Shown here: positions 26,633 through 35,231 of the stretch, in pieces | Layout: each line of letters starts with the position of its first letter | How positions within the stretch are numbered: the first letter of the stretch is position 1 | NCBI GenBank assembly: GCA_023399295.1 | Contig: JAEWQF010000038.1 | Span: forward strand, 1 to 64,000 | From: Bacteroidota bacterium | GTDB lineage: Bacteria > Bacteroidota > Bacteroidia > Bacteroidales > Dysgonomonadaceae | Length of the DNA: 64,000 nt | Reading direction: 5' to 3' | Position numbers and translations under genes: made by a program | Notes under the pieces: generated by a model | Seen by the model: only the letters and a program-made list of their open reading frames with translations | Told to the model about the DNA's origin: nothing | Database searches by the model: none

Positions 26633-29600
26633 TCAACTGTTTTTCTCAATACGGATGGTGAGCGTTTGGTCATCGATTTCGATCTCATCCTCCATCTGTT
26701 CAATCGTCAGTGTGATCGCATCGGCAAGCACCTGGTTGCAGATGTATGCGGCATATTCGGTCACCGCTTCATTGAAGGCAGCGTGCGACGACATAGCGAT
26801 TGTGATGCGGTCGGTAATCTCGAACGACTTCGCTTTGCGCAGGTTCTGGATTCGATTTACCAGTTCCCGGGCAATCCCCTCTTTTACCAGTTCAGGGGTG
26901 AGGGTGATATCGAGGGCTACGGTGAGTCTGCCTTCACTGCCCACCAGCCAGCCGGGGATATCCTCGGAAAGGATCTCCACATCATCCGTGGTTATCACTG
27001 CCTCCAGTGTGTCGATGTTCAATTTCAGCGATCCGGTTTGTTCCAGTGCATTGATCTCCTGTTGATCCAACTGCTGGATGCGTGCGGCCAGTTGCTTCAT
27101 GATCTTACCGTAGCGGGGGCCGAGCTTCTTGAAATCGGGCTTCACCTTTTTCACCAGCATGCCACTTGTCGAGTCGACGAAGTCCAGCTCCTTCACATTT
27201 ACCTCGTTCAGGATCAACGACTTCACTGCATCCATATTCCTTCTCTGTTGATCATCCAGCACCGGGATCATGATCCGTGAAAGCGGCTGACGCACCTTGA
27301 TGTTTACCTTTCGACGCAGTGCCAGCACGATTGATGATGCGGTCTGGGCCAGATACATCTGTTCCTCCAACTCCTTGTCGATCAGCTCCTCATCGGCACG
27401 CGGGAAGTCGGTATGATGAACCGACTGCCCCTCGTCGTAACCGGCAACGCCGATCAGGTCGAGGTAGAGCCTGTCGCCATAGAATGGAGCGATGGGAGCC
27501 ATCAGTTGCGCCACAGTAAGCAGACACTGATAAAGGGTCTGGTAGGCCGACAGCTTGTCGTCGCTCATCTCACCCCCCCAAAAGCGTTTGCGGTTGAGCC
27601 GCACATACCAGTTGCTGAGGTTGTCGTTCACGAAATCGGCTATGGCACGTCCGGCACGGGTGGGTTCGTAGGCATCGTATGCCTGGTCCACCTCGGTGAT
27701 CAGGCTGTTCAACAGCGAGATGATCCAGCGGTCAATCTCCGGTCGCCTTGCGATCTCAATCTGCGGATACTGGTTGTGGAAGCCATCCACATTTGCGTAG
27801 AGCACAAAGAAGGAGTAACTGTTGTAGAGTGTTCCGAAGAACTTCCTGCGGGCTTCTTCCACCCCTTCGACATCGAACTTCAGGTTGTCCCAGGGGGCCG
27901 CATTGGTGATCATGTACCATCGCAGGGGATCGGAACCATATTTCTCAATGGTCTCGAAAGGATCCACCGCATTGCCCAGTCGCTTCGACATCTTGTTGCC
28001 ATTCTTGTCGAGTACCAGCCCGTTGGAGACCACATTTTTAAATGCCACGCTTCCCCTCACCATGGCGGCTATGGCATGCAGCGTGTAGAACCAGCCACGG
28101 GTCTGGTCCACCCCCTCGGCAATGAAATCGGCGGGAAACACCTTTTCAAATTCAGCTTCGGTGATGTGCGGATAGAAAACCTGGGCAAAGGGCATGGCAC
28201 CGCTGTCAAACCAGACATCGATCAGGTCTGTTTCTCGCCGCATCACTCTGCCGCTTTCGGAGACCAGCAGGATCTGATCCACGTAGGGACGGTGCAGGTC
28301 GATCTGTTCATACTCCAACTCGCGGTAATCGCCCAGGTCCAGATCTTTCCAGGGCAACTCTTGCATCACGCCTGCCTCGACTGCCTTCTGCATCTCCTCG
28401 TAAAGTTCCTTCACCGAACCGATGCACTTTTCTTCCTTCCCGTCGTCGGTACGCCAGATAGGCAGTGGAGTACCCCAGTAGCGGCTGCGGCTCAGGTTCC
28501 AGTCCTGCAGGTTCTCCAGCCACTTACCAAAGCGACCAGTGCCGGTGGACTGGGGTTTCCAGTTGATGGTGTCATTGAGCGCGATCATCTGCTCACGGCA
28601 GGCGGTGGTACGGATGAACCAGCTATCGAGTGGATAGTAAAGCACCGGCTTGTCGGTTCGCCAGCAATGCGGGTAGTTGTGCACCTGCTTTTCTATGCGG
28701 AAAGTCCTGTTCTGCTGCTTGAGCATGACCGAGAGATCCACATCGAGCGTGGCATCCTCCTCCGTCAGCGAATCATCATATGCATTCTTCACATACCTGC
28801 CGGCATATGCAGCATAGAGGTCGCTGTTTACCTGTTCTTTCACGAAGCTCGGATCGAGCGCTTCAATGGGGTAAAACTTACCGGTGAGATCCACCATTGG
28901 ACGATGGATGCCCTCCTTGTCGACAAGTGTCAGACCCGGCACATCATACTCTTTCCCCACACGGGCGTCGTCTGCGCCAAAGGTGGGGGCAATGTGCACG
29001 ATGCCGGTACCATCTTCGGTGGTGACAAAGTCACCGGTAACCACCCGGAAGGCTTTGTCGGTCACCTTCACCCAGGGGATCAGCTGTTCGTAGCGGATGC
29101 CGGCCAGATCAGATCCTTTCCACACCTTGTCAAGCACCCTATAGGGTATGTTCTTGTCACCAGCCTGATACTCACTGAGCGACAAAGATGCATTCTTTTC
29201 AGGGAAGTAAACCGGTAACAGGTTCTTGGCCAGCACCGCTGTCATAGGCAGTCCACTGTAGGGGTTGTAAGTCTGTACCGCCACATATTCAATCTGCTTT
29301 CCCACTGCCAGCAACATGTTCGACGGCAGGGTCCAGGGGGTAGTTGTCCAGGCCAGAAAGAAAGGATCCCCAAACTGCTGCCACTCCTCCAGCGGTTCCT
29401 TCACCAGAAACTGGGCCGTGCAGGTGGTATCCTTCACGTCACGATAGCAACCAGGCTGGTTCAATTCATGCGTACTCAGCCCGGTGCCAGCGGCGGGTGA
29501 ATAGGGTTGGATGGTATAGCCCTTGTAGAGCAGCCCCTTGTTGTATAGTTCCTTGAGGAGGTGCCAGAGTGTCTCGATGTAACGGTTGTCGTAAGTGATA

Positions 29601-30049
29601 TAGGGATCACTCATCTCCACCCAGTAACCCATCTTACGAGTCAATTCCTCCCATTCGCGGGTATACTTCATCACCTCGGTGCGGCAGGCGGCATTGTACT
29701 CCTCCACGGTGATCTTTTTACCAATATCCTCCTTGGTGATGCCGAGTGATTTTTCCACTCCCAGCTCTACCGGTAACCCGTGGGTATCCCAACCCGCTTT
29801 CCGGTTTACCAGAAATCCCTTCATGGTCTTGTAGCGACAGAATATATCCTTGATGGAACGGGCAATGACATGATGGATTCCCGGCATGCCGTTGGCCGAT
29901 GGCGGGCCTTCGTAAAAGACGAACTGTGGATGCCCCCTTCTGATTTCAAGACTTTGCCTGAAAACTTCTTTTTCATCCCACTCTTTCAATATTTCCTTGT
30001 TGATATCTGAAAGATTCAATTGATTGTATTCCGGAAACCTCTTATTCAT
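26633..30049 (-). CDS. ileS: Isoleucyl-tRNA synthetase
   Basis: It charges tRNA-Ile. At 1138 residues it is longer than E. coli IleRS (938) and matches the second, eukaryote-like type found in Bacteroidota. The HIGH-equivalent is HHVI in MPGIHHVIARS near residue 55; KMSKR is in GNKMSKRLGNAVDPF near 685. An editing domain lies between them and a tRNA-binding C-terminus follows. I use the ATG at 30049 (MNKRFPEYNQLNL); the frame also opens at 30073. A -7 element TACCTTTG is at 30085-30092 (minus). It heads the ileS-dksA-lspA-DUF4296 group. Confidence 0.97.
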   Translation of the reverse strand: MNKRFPEYNQLNLSDINKEILKEWDEKEVFRQSLEIRRGHPQFVFYEGPPSANGMPGIHHVIARSIKDIFCRYKTMKGFLVNRKAGWDTHGLPVELGVEKSLGITKEDIGKKITVEEYNAACRTEVMKYTREWEELTRKMGYWVEMSDPYITYDNRYIETLWHLLKELYNKGLLYKGYTIQPYSPAAGTGLSTHELNQPGCYRDVKDTTCTAQFLVKEPLEEWQQFGDPFFLAWTTTPWTLPSNMLLAVGKQIEYVAVQTYNPYSGLPMTAVLAKNLLPVYFPEKNASLSLSEYQAGDKNIPYRVLDKVWKGSDLAGIRYEQLIPWVKVTDKAFRVVTGDFVTTEDGTGIVHIAPTFGADDARVGKEYDVPGLTLVDKEGIHRPMVDLTGKFYPIEALDPSFVKEQVNSDLYAAYAGRYVKNAYDDSLTEEDATLDVDLSVMLKQQNRTFRIEKQVHNYPHCWRTDKPVLYYPLDSWFIRTTACREQMIALNDTINWKPQSTGTGRFGKWLENLQDWNLSRSRYWGTPLPIWRTDDGKEEKCIGSVKELYEEMQKAVEAGVMQELPWKDLDLGDYRELEYEQIDLHRPYVDQILLVSESGRVMRRETDLIDVWFDSGAMPFAQVFYPHITEAEFEKVFPADFIAEGVDQTRGWFYTLHAIAAMVRGSVAFKNVVSNGLVLDKNGNKMSKRLGNAVDPFETIEKYGSDPLRWYMITNAAPWDNLKFDVEGVEEARRKFFGTLYNSYSFFVLYANVDGFHNQYPQIEIARRPEIDRWIISLLNSLITEVDQAYDAYEPTRAGRAIADFVNDNLSNWYVRLNRKRFWGGEMSDDKLSAYQTLYQCLLTVAQLMAPIAPFYGDRLYLDLIGVAGYDEGQSVHHTDFPRADEELIDKELEEQMYLAQTASSIVLALRRKVNIKVRQPLSRIMIPVLDDQQRRNMDAVKSLILNEVNVKELDFVDSTSGMLVKKVKPDFKKLGPRYGKIMKQLAARIQQLDQQEINALEQTGSLKLNIDTLEAVITTDDVEILSEDIPGWLVGSEGRLTVALDITLTPELVKEGIARELVNRIQNLRKAKSFEITDRITIAMSSHAAFNEAVTEYAAYICNQVLADAITLTIEQMEDEIEIDDQTLTIRIEKNS

Positions 30050-30132
30050 TGTCAATGAATTTATACCATGCAAAAATTAAGTTGCAAAGGTAACAATAAA
30101 TTGAGAAAGGTAGAAATTTGATGCCAGCCACA

Positions 30133-30164
30133 TTTGCATATTATGCGTAATCGCTATACATTTG
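30133..30164 (+). promoter_or_regulatory. Promoter of the exonuclease/phosphatase-family gene
   Basis: TTTG (30133-30136), 20-base spacer, TACATTTG (30157-30164): a full consensus match. It leaves an untranslated leader of about 125 bases before the ATG at 30299. Confidence 0.7.
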
Positions 30165-30298
30165 AGCGCTGATAGCGTCGAAGCCGGCTGCCTGTCAGAC
30201 GGTTTTTCGGGATGTCGTGAAGATACAAACAGGAAATGAGGGATCTCTTCGCTTCCTGTCGAAATAGCAAACTTTCAGTTCAAACAATAGAGCGACAA

Positions 30299-31153
30299 AT
30301 GATGACAAAACGTTTCGTATGGATCTGCCTAGCACTGCTCACAGTGACCGGCACACAAGCACAATCAGAAAAAACCGCCACCCTGAATGTGAGCAGCTTT
30401 AACCTTCGCATGGACACCCCCAAGGATAGTGCCAATGCTTGGCCCGAGAGAAAGGAGATGGTGAAGCGCCTGATACGCTTCCACGAGCTGGATCTGATCG
30501 GCACGCAGGAAGGATTCAAACACCAGCTGGAGGGGATTCTGGAATTGGGAGACTATGCCTACGTGGGTGGCGGTCGCGATGACGGTAAGGATGCCGGTGA
30601 ACACTCCGCGATCATTTACCGAACCAGTCGTCTTGAGCTGCTCGACCACGGCGACTTCTGGTTCTCAGAGACACCCGATCTTCCCGGAAAGGGATGGGAT
30701 GCCACTTGCTGCAACCGCATCTGTTCCTGGGCACAATTCAACGACAATCATACAGGGAAAACCTTCTTCATCTTCAACGTCCATTACGACCACCAGGGCA
30801 AAGAGGCACGCAGGAACTCCTCACTACTACTGAACGAGAAGGTGAAAGAAATTGCTGGCAACAACCCTGTTTTTGTGACCGGCGATTTCAATGCCACACC
30901 AGACTCGGAACCGATCCAAATCATCCTTGAAGCCGGACAGCTACATGACTCATACAGCATCACACGAACGCCTCCCTATGGCACGGAGGGCACCTTCAAT
31001 GCATTCAGGCTGGATGCTCCGATGAGAGATCGTATCGATTATATCTGGGTGAGTCCCGATATCACCGTGCACAAGTATGGGGTGCTGAATGAACAGCAAT
31101 ATGGACGGTTCCCTTCGGACCATTTCCCGGTGATGATTGAAGCAGAACTATAA
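30299..31153 (+). CDS. Exported endonuclease/exonuclease/phosphatase-family protein
   Basis: A 284-residue metal-dependent phosphodiesterase-fold enzyme with a signal peptide (FVWICLALLTVTGTQAQ). Active-site landmarks are LIGTQEGF (metal-binding glutamate), FNVHYDHQGKEAR, GDFNATPDS, RIDYIWV and the final SDHFPV. Members hydrolyse phosphodiester or phosphomonoester bonds in nucleic acids, phosphoinositides or sphingomyelin; the substrate is not determinable. Start at 30299 or 30302 (ATGATG). The longer frame from 30236 lacks a signal peptide at its N-terminus. A hairpin terminator follows at 31179-31207. Confidence 0.85.
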   Translation: MMTKRFVWICLALLTVTGTQAQSEKTATLNVSSFNLRMDTPKDSANAWPERKEMVKRLIRFHELDLIGTQEGFKHQLEGILELGDYAYVGGGRDDGKDAGEHSAIIYRTSRLELLDHGDFWFSETPDLPGKGWDATCCNRICSWAQFNDNHTGKTFFIFNVHYDHQGKEARRNSSLLLNEKVKEIAGNNPVFVTGDFNATPDSEPIQIILEAGQLHDSYSITRTPPYGTEGTFNAFRLDAPMRDRIDYIWVSPDITVHKYGVLNEQQYGRFPSDHFPVMIEAEL

Positions 31154-31170
31154 CGAACAGGAGAGTCAAA

Positions 31171-31207
31171 AAAAATGAATGCCCGGATCACAGTGTGACC
31201 CGGGCAT
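31171..31207. terminator. Bidirectional terminator
   Basis: ATGCCCGG and CCGGGCAT enclose TCACA-G-TGTGA (31179-31207), a stem of 13 pairs with one internal mismatch and a single-base apex. A-rich sequence on the left acts as a U-run for minus-strand transcripts. It separates two convergent genes. Confidence 0.85.
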
Positions 31208-31226
31208 CTCTTTGTCATATCACCTT

Positions 31227-32426
31227 TCAGGATAACTTTGCCAGCGCCTCTTTGATACGGGCAATAGCTTTTTCGATATTCTCATCGGAGGTGGCATAGG
31301 AGAGACGGATACAACCCGGTGCACCAAATGCATCACCACCCACACAAGCCACATGCCCCTCTTCCAGGAGGTACATCGCCAGGTCGGTAGCTGTCGCTAT
31401 CTTACGGCCATTCACTGACATCCCCAGGTAACTGCTGCACTCCGGGAAGATGTAGAAAGCACCCATCGGGTTGTTCACCTGCAGACCCGGTATCTCGTTC
31501 AGCAGTGAGACAATCAGGTTTCTTCTTCTTTCAAAAGCAGCGCGCATCTCTGCCACACAAGACTGATCACCGTTGTAGGCTGCCACCGACGCTTTTTGCG
31601 AGATGGAGGAAGGCCCGGAGGTATACTGTCCCTGCAACATGCTACAGGCAGACGCGATCCATTGCGGTGCTGCGATCCAACCGATGCGCCAGCCGGTCAT
31701 GGCGTACCCTTTCGAGACCCCGTTCACCACAACCACACGATCACGGATGGCATCGAATTGTGCAATAGACTGGTGTTGACCGATGTAATTGATGTGCTCA
31801 TAAATCTCATCGGAAATCACAACCACATTGGGGTATTTCTCAAGGACAGCGGCCAACGCCTTTAACTCCTCCTGTGTATAGACACTCCCGGTGGGATTGG
31901 AGGGAGAGCAGAGTATCAACGCTTTGGTCCTGGGTGTTATCGCCTCTTCCAGCTGCTGTGGAGTAATCTTAAAATCATGGGCAATGCCAGCATAGACATA
32001 GACAGGTGTTCCTTCTGCCAGCTTCACCATCTCCGGATAACTGACCCAGTAGGGTGCAGGAATCACCACCTCATCTCCTTTGTCCACGATGGCGAGTATC
32101 ACGTTGCAAAGCGACTGCTTGGCACCACCGGAGACCACGATCTGTGCAGGAGTATAGGTGAGCCTGTTTTCCCTCTCCAGCTTGGCAGTGATCGCCTGTT
32201 TGAGGTCAGGGAAGCCGGCTACCGGCGAGTAAAATGAAAAATTATCATCGATCGCGTTCTTGGCTGCCTGTTTAATATGTTCAGGTGTGGTGAAATCAGG
32301 TTCTCCCACACTCATGTTAATCACATCAATTCCCTGAGCCTTGAGCTCATTGCTCTTCTGTGCCATCGCAAAGGTTTCAGAGGGCGACAAGGCAGCCAAT
32401 CGGGCAGAAAGTACATCCATATTCAA
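31227..32426 (-). CDS. PLP-dependent aminotransferase, aspartate aminotransferase type
   Basis: A 399-residue class I aminotransferase that exchanges amino groups between aspartate (or a similar amino acid) and 2-oxoglutarate. Landmarks: VSGGAKQSL near 98, SPSNPTG near 178, SDEIYEH near 207, the PLP lysine in NGVSKGYAMTGWRIGW near 241, and the substrate arginine in GCIRLSYAT near 370. It matches the aspartate/prephenate aminotransferase Ib subgroup. A -7 element TATCTTTG is at 32451-32458 (minus). It appears to be a single-gene unit. Confidence 0.92.
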   Translation of the reverse strand: MNMDVLSARLAALSPSETFAMAQKSNELKAQGIDVINMSVGEPDFTTPEHIKQAAKNAIDDNFSFYSPVAGFPDLKQAITAKLERENRLTYTPAQIVVSGGAKQSLCNVILAIVDKGDEVVIPAPYWVSYPEMVKLAEGTPVYVYAGIAHDFKITPQQLEEAITPRTKALILCSPSNPTGSVYTQEELKALAAVLEKYPNVVVISDEIYEHINYIGQHQSIAQFDAIRDRVVVVNGVSKGYAMTGWRIGWIAAPQWIASACSMLQGQYTSGPSSISQKASVAAYNGDQSCVAEMRAAFERRRNLIVSLLNEIPGLQVNNPMGAFYIFPECSSYLGMSVNGRKIATATDLAMYLLEEGHVACVGGDAFGAPGCIRLSYATSDENIEKAIARIKEALAKLS

Positions 32427-32534
32427 TTATTCTTTTGTTAGGTAATTGCGCAAAGATAGATAAAAATCACATCATACCGATCTTTTTACTGAATAATGGG
32501 TATAATTATCGGTATTCTTCTTTCAAAAACAATA

Positions 32535-32556
32535 AAGCCGCCTAGATAGGCAGCTT
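32535..32556 (-). terminator. Terminator-like hairpin
   Basis: AAGCCGCCTA and TAGGCAGCTT pair over 10 positions with one mismatch around a 2-base loop. On the minus strand it runs into the U-rich TTTATTGTTTTTG. It would end a transcript from the promoter at 32980-33010. Confidence 0.55.
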
Positions 32557-32714
32557 CTGGTATGGGGGATGATAAAATTGAGTCGATTGGAAAAGCTTTC
32601 ACAACCCCTCAGAGGGTCACTCAGCTTCAGAAATGATCCTGATAAAACGCGCCAGGCATCAGCATACTCGCAGGCATGTCCTGCTTTCTGCTTCAATGTA
32701 ATTGTAGCGATTCA

Positions 32715-32948
32715 TCAGCTTGCACTACGCAAACTTGCTCTCAAGATACGAAGTCTGTTCATTCTGTTTACACGGTAGGTGACAGACCCCCTTGAAATGT
32801 TTTGTTCCAGATACCTGATCTGGCCCAAAATCTCATTTTTTGTAAGGTTTTTGATTGTCATAATTTTCAACTTATGTTGTGATGATTCATCTGTAACCGT
32901 ATCATATAAGAAGCCATTCATGATGTATGTGATAACCTGAATATGCAT
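32715..32948 (-). CDS. Candidate small basic protein, unknown
   Basis: A 77-codon ORF, or 48 codons from the internal ATG beginning MTIKNLTKNEILG. I recognise no family. The second half looks helical and strongly basic (NRMNRLRILRASLRS). In its favour: a promoter with TATCTTTG (32980-32987) and CAA/TTG 20 bases further up (33008-33010), a leader of about 25 bases, and a terminator-like hairpin downstream at 32535-32556. Against it: A+T-rich, no known relatives, and a 160-base tail after the stop. It could instead be part of a small RNA of about 420-430 bases. Confidence 0.4.
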   Translation of the reverse strand: MHIQVITYIMNGFLYDTVTDESSQHKLKIMTIKNLTKNEILGQIRYLEQNISRGSVTYRVNRMNRLRILRASLRSAS

Positions 32949-32979
32949 TCAAATAACACGCTTGCCATTCGAATCAGTG

Positions 32980-33010
32980 CAAAGATACAACAATAAAACA
33001 TGTTATACAA
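32980..33010 (-). promoter_or_regulatory. Promoter of the candidate small unit
   Basis: On the minus strand: TTG (33008-33010), 20-base spacer, TATCTTTG (32980-32987). The -7 element is an exact match; the -33 lacks one T. Direction is toward the 77-codon ORF. Confidence 0.55.
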
Positions 33011-33105
33011 CATATTTTTGATTGATATTTTAGAAGGATCATCGACGCTGTTTATGGCATCTCTGGGCAGGAAGAACAACCGGTTGCAATTGGGATTCGT
33101 TCAGA

Positions 33106-33148
33106 AAAAAAATGGGACACTGGTGCCATTGCAACCAATATCCCATTT
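33106..33148 (-). terminator. Terminator of tRNA-Ser
   Basis: On the minus strand AAATGGGA pairs with TCCCATTT, with inner pairing between ATTGGT-like and ACCAGTG segments, followed by a U-run of eight (A-run at 33106-33113). It lies just after tRNA-Ser. Confidence 0.75.
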
Positions 33149-33151
33149 CAG

Positions 33152-33238
33152 CGGAAGCGACGAGATTCGAACTCGTGGTACAGTTACCCGTACGGCAGTT
33201 TAGCAAACTGCTGGTTTCAGCCACTCACCCACACTTCC
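33152..33238 (-). tRNA. tRNA-Ser (anticodon GCU)
   Basis: An 87-base class II tRNA: acceptor stem GGAAGTG/CGCTTCC, anticodon arm GCAGT-TTGCTAA-ACTGC giving anticodon GCT, a long variable arm (CGTACGGGTAACTGTACCA), T arm ACGAGTTCGAATCTCGT, and discriminator G. CCA is not encoded. Confidence 0.95.
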
Positions 33239-33263
33239 CTGTTTGTTCACTTGAAATCGGGTG

Positions 33264-33295
33264 CAAATATACATGATTGTTTTTAACTTGTCAAA
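33264..33295 (-). promoter_or_regulatory. Promoter of tRNA-Ser
   Basis: On the minus strand: TTTG (33292-33295), 20-base spacer, TATATTTG (33264-33271), a full consensus match 26 bases before the tRNA 5' end. Confidence 0.75.
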
Positions 33296-33325
33296 GAAAA
33301 TGCGATAATTTCAATTGAATCTTCC

Positions 33326-33333
33326 TACTTTTG
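33326..33333 (+). promoter_or_regulatory. -7 element for mltG
   Basis: TACTTTTG matches TAnnTTTG exactly and overlaps the upstream candidate ATG at 33331, ruling that start out in favour of 33367. Confidence 0.5.
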
Positions 33334-33366
33334 TGCCCAGTTATCCCTCCTTTATGTTGCAATGAA

Positions 33367-34410
33367 ATGGAACAAACCCACAAACGAAAAAAACAAAAAA
33401 CAATCCTCTGGACTGTGGCCCTCATGCTGCTGCTTCTGGTATCCGCATCGTTCTATCTATACCGGCTAGTCTTTGCACCATTCACACCTGCCGAAACGGT
33501 TTACATCTACGTCGACGAGGAACGGAATTACGAGGAGGTGATCAGGCAACTCAAGGAACAGGCAGCCCTGCCCTCCGAAAAGATCTTCCGCTTTCTGGCC
33601 GGAAAAATGAATTACCCGGAGCGGGTGAGAAGTGGCCGGTATGCGATCAGCGGGGGTATGACAATGCCCGATGTAATCCGTCTGCTGCGTTCGGGAAACC
33701 AGACGCCTGTCAACATCACCTTCAACAACATACGGACAAAAGAGGATCTCGCCGGACGACTCGCCAGTCAGCTGATGACCGACAGCCTGACACTCCTTGT
33801 GGCGCTGCGTGACCCTCAGGTGGCAGAGAAGATGGGTTTCACCCTTGAAACAATGGTGACAATGTTTATTCCAAACACGTACGAAGTATACTGGAACACA
33901 GATGTGGAGGCACTGATGCAACGGATGAAGAGAGAACACCACCGATTTTGGAACGATACCCGCATCAAAAAGGCAAAAGAGAGGGGACTCACGCCGGTGG
34001 AAGTATCCATCCTGGCATCCATCGTGGAGGAGGAGGCAACCTATCTGGATGAATATCCCATTGTGGCGGGACTCTACCTGAACCGTCTCAAAAGAGGCAT
34101 GAGACTGGAAGCAGATCCCACAGTGAAGTTTGCCGTAGGTGACTTTACGTTGCGGCGCATCCTCTACAGACACCTGGAGGTGGAGTCACCCTATAACACA
34201 TACAAGCGGGAGGGATTGCCTCCGGGACCCATCAGGATCCCTTCCATCGCAGCCATCGATGCCACCCTGTCACCACAAGACCACCAATACCTCTTCATGT
34301 GTGCGAAGGATGACCTCTCCGGACGTCACAACTTTGCAGCCACACATGCCGAGCATGCACGCAATGCGGCCCGCTACCAGCGTGCGCTCAATCAGCGGGG
34401 TATCTTCTAA
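33367..34410 (+). CDS. mltG: Endolytic peptidoglycan transglycosylase MltG
   Basis: An inner-membrane enzyme that cuts nascent glycan strands and so sets their length. The 347-residue protein has a basic start, one membrane helix (TILWTVALMLLLLVSASFYL, about 12-31), a LysM-like region, then the YceG catalytic domain. Catalytic glutamate lies in ILASIVEEEATY; YLNRLKRGMRLEADPT and YNTYKREGLPPGPI are the other family signatures. The start is the ATG at 33367 because the -7 element at 33326-33333 overlaps the earlier ATG. Its stop overlaps that of the convergent aldo/keto reductase at 34407-34410. Confidence 0.94.
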   Translation: MEQTHKRKKQKTILWTVALMLLLLVSASFYLYRLVFAPFTPAETVYIYVDEERNYEEVIRQLKEQAALPSEKIFRFLAGKMNYPERVRSGRYAISGGMTMPDVIRLLRSGNQTPVNITFNNIRTKEDLAGRLASQLMTDSLTLLVALRDPQVAEKMGFTLETMVTMFIPNTYEVYWNTDVEALMQRMKREHHRFWNDTRIKKAKERGLTPVEVSILASIVEEEATYLDEYPIVAGLYLNRLKRGMRLEADPTVKFAVGDFTLRRILYRHLEVESPYNTYKREGLPPGPIRIPSIAAIDATLSPQDHQYLFMCAKDDLSGRHNFAATHAEHARNAARYQRALNQRGIF

Positions 34411-35231
34411 AATCCGATCTCGTCGGGATGAATCCCTGTTCGTTGTGCTTTGTCGAGGCGATCAATCATAGAAATCTCCTGTGCAGAAAGCGAGAAATCG
34501 AACAAGGCAATATTCTCACGCTGCCGCGTGGCATCGGATGACTTGGGTAGGGGTAGCAATCCTTTCTGCAGGTTCCACCGCAGGATAACCTGGGCTGTGC
34601 TCCTGCCTTTCTTTTCGGCAATCTCCAACAACAGCGGATCACTAAACAGTGGGATCTTGCTACTGCCCAACGGGCTCCACGACTCCACAACAATCCCTTT
34701 CTCCCTGCAGTAATCCTGTAGTGGCTGCATCACCAGATAGGGATGCAGTTCCACCTGATTGATGGCTGGCACCACAGTGGCCACCGTGAGCAACTCCTCC
34801 AAATGGTGAATCAGGTGGTTGCTCACACCTATCGCTCTCACCCTGCCACTTTCATAGATTCGTTCCATCTCTTTCCAGGTTGACGCCACCGCACCTGTCA
34901 CCGGCCAGTGCACAAGATAAAGGTCAATATAAGCGATATCCAATTGTCGCATGCTCTCCTCAAAAGCCCGCTCAATGCCATTTTTCAAAATATCGGTACC
35001 CCATAGCTTGGTAGTCACGAAAAGTTCTTCCCGTGGGAGTCCGCTTTCAGCTATTGCCTTGCCTATGGCGTGCTCATTGGCATAGAAGGAGGCAGTGTCG
35101 ATGTGCCGATATCCGGCATCGAACGCGCTGCGCACGGCATGGATCACCGCCCTCTCATTTTTCCCAAGACGATAGGTGCCCAGTCCTGGTGCAGGAATCA
35201 TGACCCCGTTATTCAGTTGTATGGTTTTCAT
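34407..35231 (-). CDS. Aldo/keto reductase, DkgA-like
   Basis: A 274-residue NADPH-dependent reductase of the 2,5-diketo-D-gluconate reductase subgroup. The catalytic residues are in place: D and Y in IDTASFYANE (about 44-53), K in VTTKLWG and H in LVHWPVTG. IGVSNHLIHHLEELL and NQVELHPYL are also typical. Substrates are likely small aldehydes or keto-sugars. It shares ATGA with the end of ribF (35228-35231), so the two are translationally coupled. It is distinct from the YghZ-type reductase at 15224-16192. Confidence 0.9.
   Translation of the reverse strand: MKTIQLNNGVMIPAPGLGTYRLGKNERAVIHAVRSAFDAGYRHIDTASFYANEHAIGKAIAESGLPREELFVTTKLWGTDILKNGIERAFEESMRQLDIAYIDLYLVHWPVTGAVASTWKEMERIYESGRVRAIGVSNHLIHHLEELLTVATVVPAINQVELHPYLVMQPLQDYCREKGIVVESWSPLGSSKIPLFSDPLLLEIAEKKGRSTAQVILRWNLQKGLLPLPKSSDATRQRENIALFDFSLSAQEISMIDRLDKAQRTGIHPDEIGF

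Larger units (their letters stand above)
32427..33104. other. Gene-poor stretch with one candidate small transcription unit
   Basis: This stretch of about 680 bases holds no recognisable gene. On the minus strand it contains a consensus-like promoter (32980-33010), a 77-codon ORF (32715-32948) and a terminator-like hairpin (32535-32556). On the plus strand I see nothing convincing. Base composition is more A+T-rich than the flanking genes. Confidence 0.6.

Noticed and set aside
27413..29218. 601-codon ORF on the plus strand opposite ileS
   Set aside because: It lies entirely antisense to a clear isoleucyl-tRNA synthetase, shows no domain, and reflects the codon usage of ileS. No promoter precedes it.
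32569..32778. 69-codon plus-strand ORF in the gene-poor stretch
   Set aside because: No promoter, no recognisable protein and it overlaps the better supported minus-strand unit.
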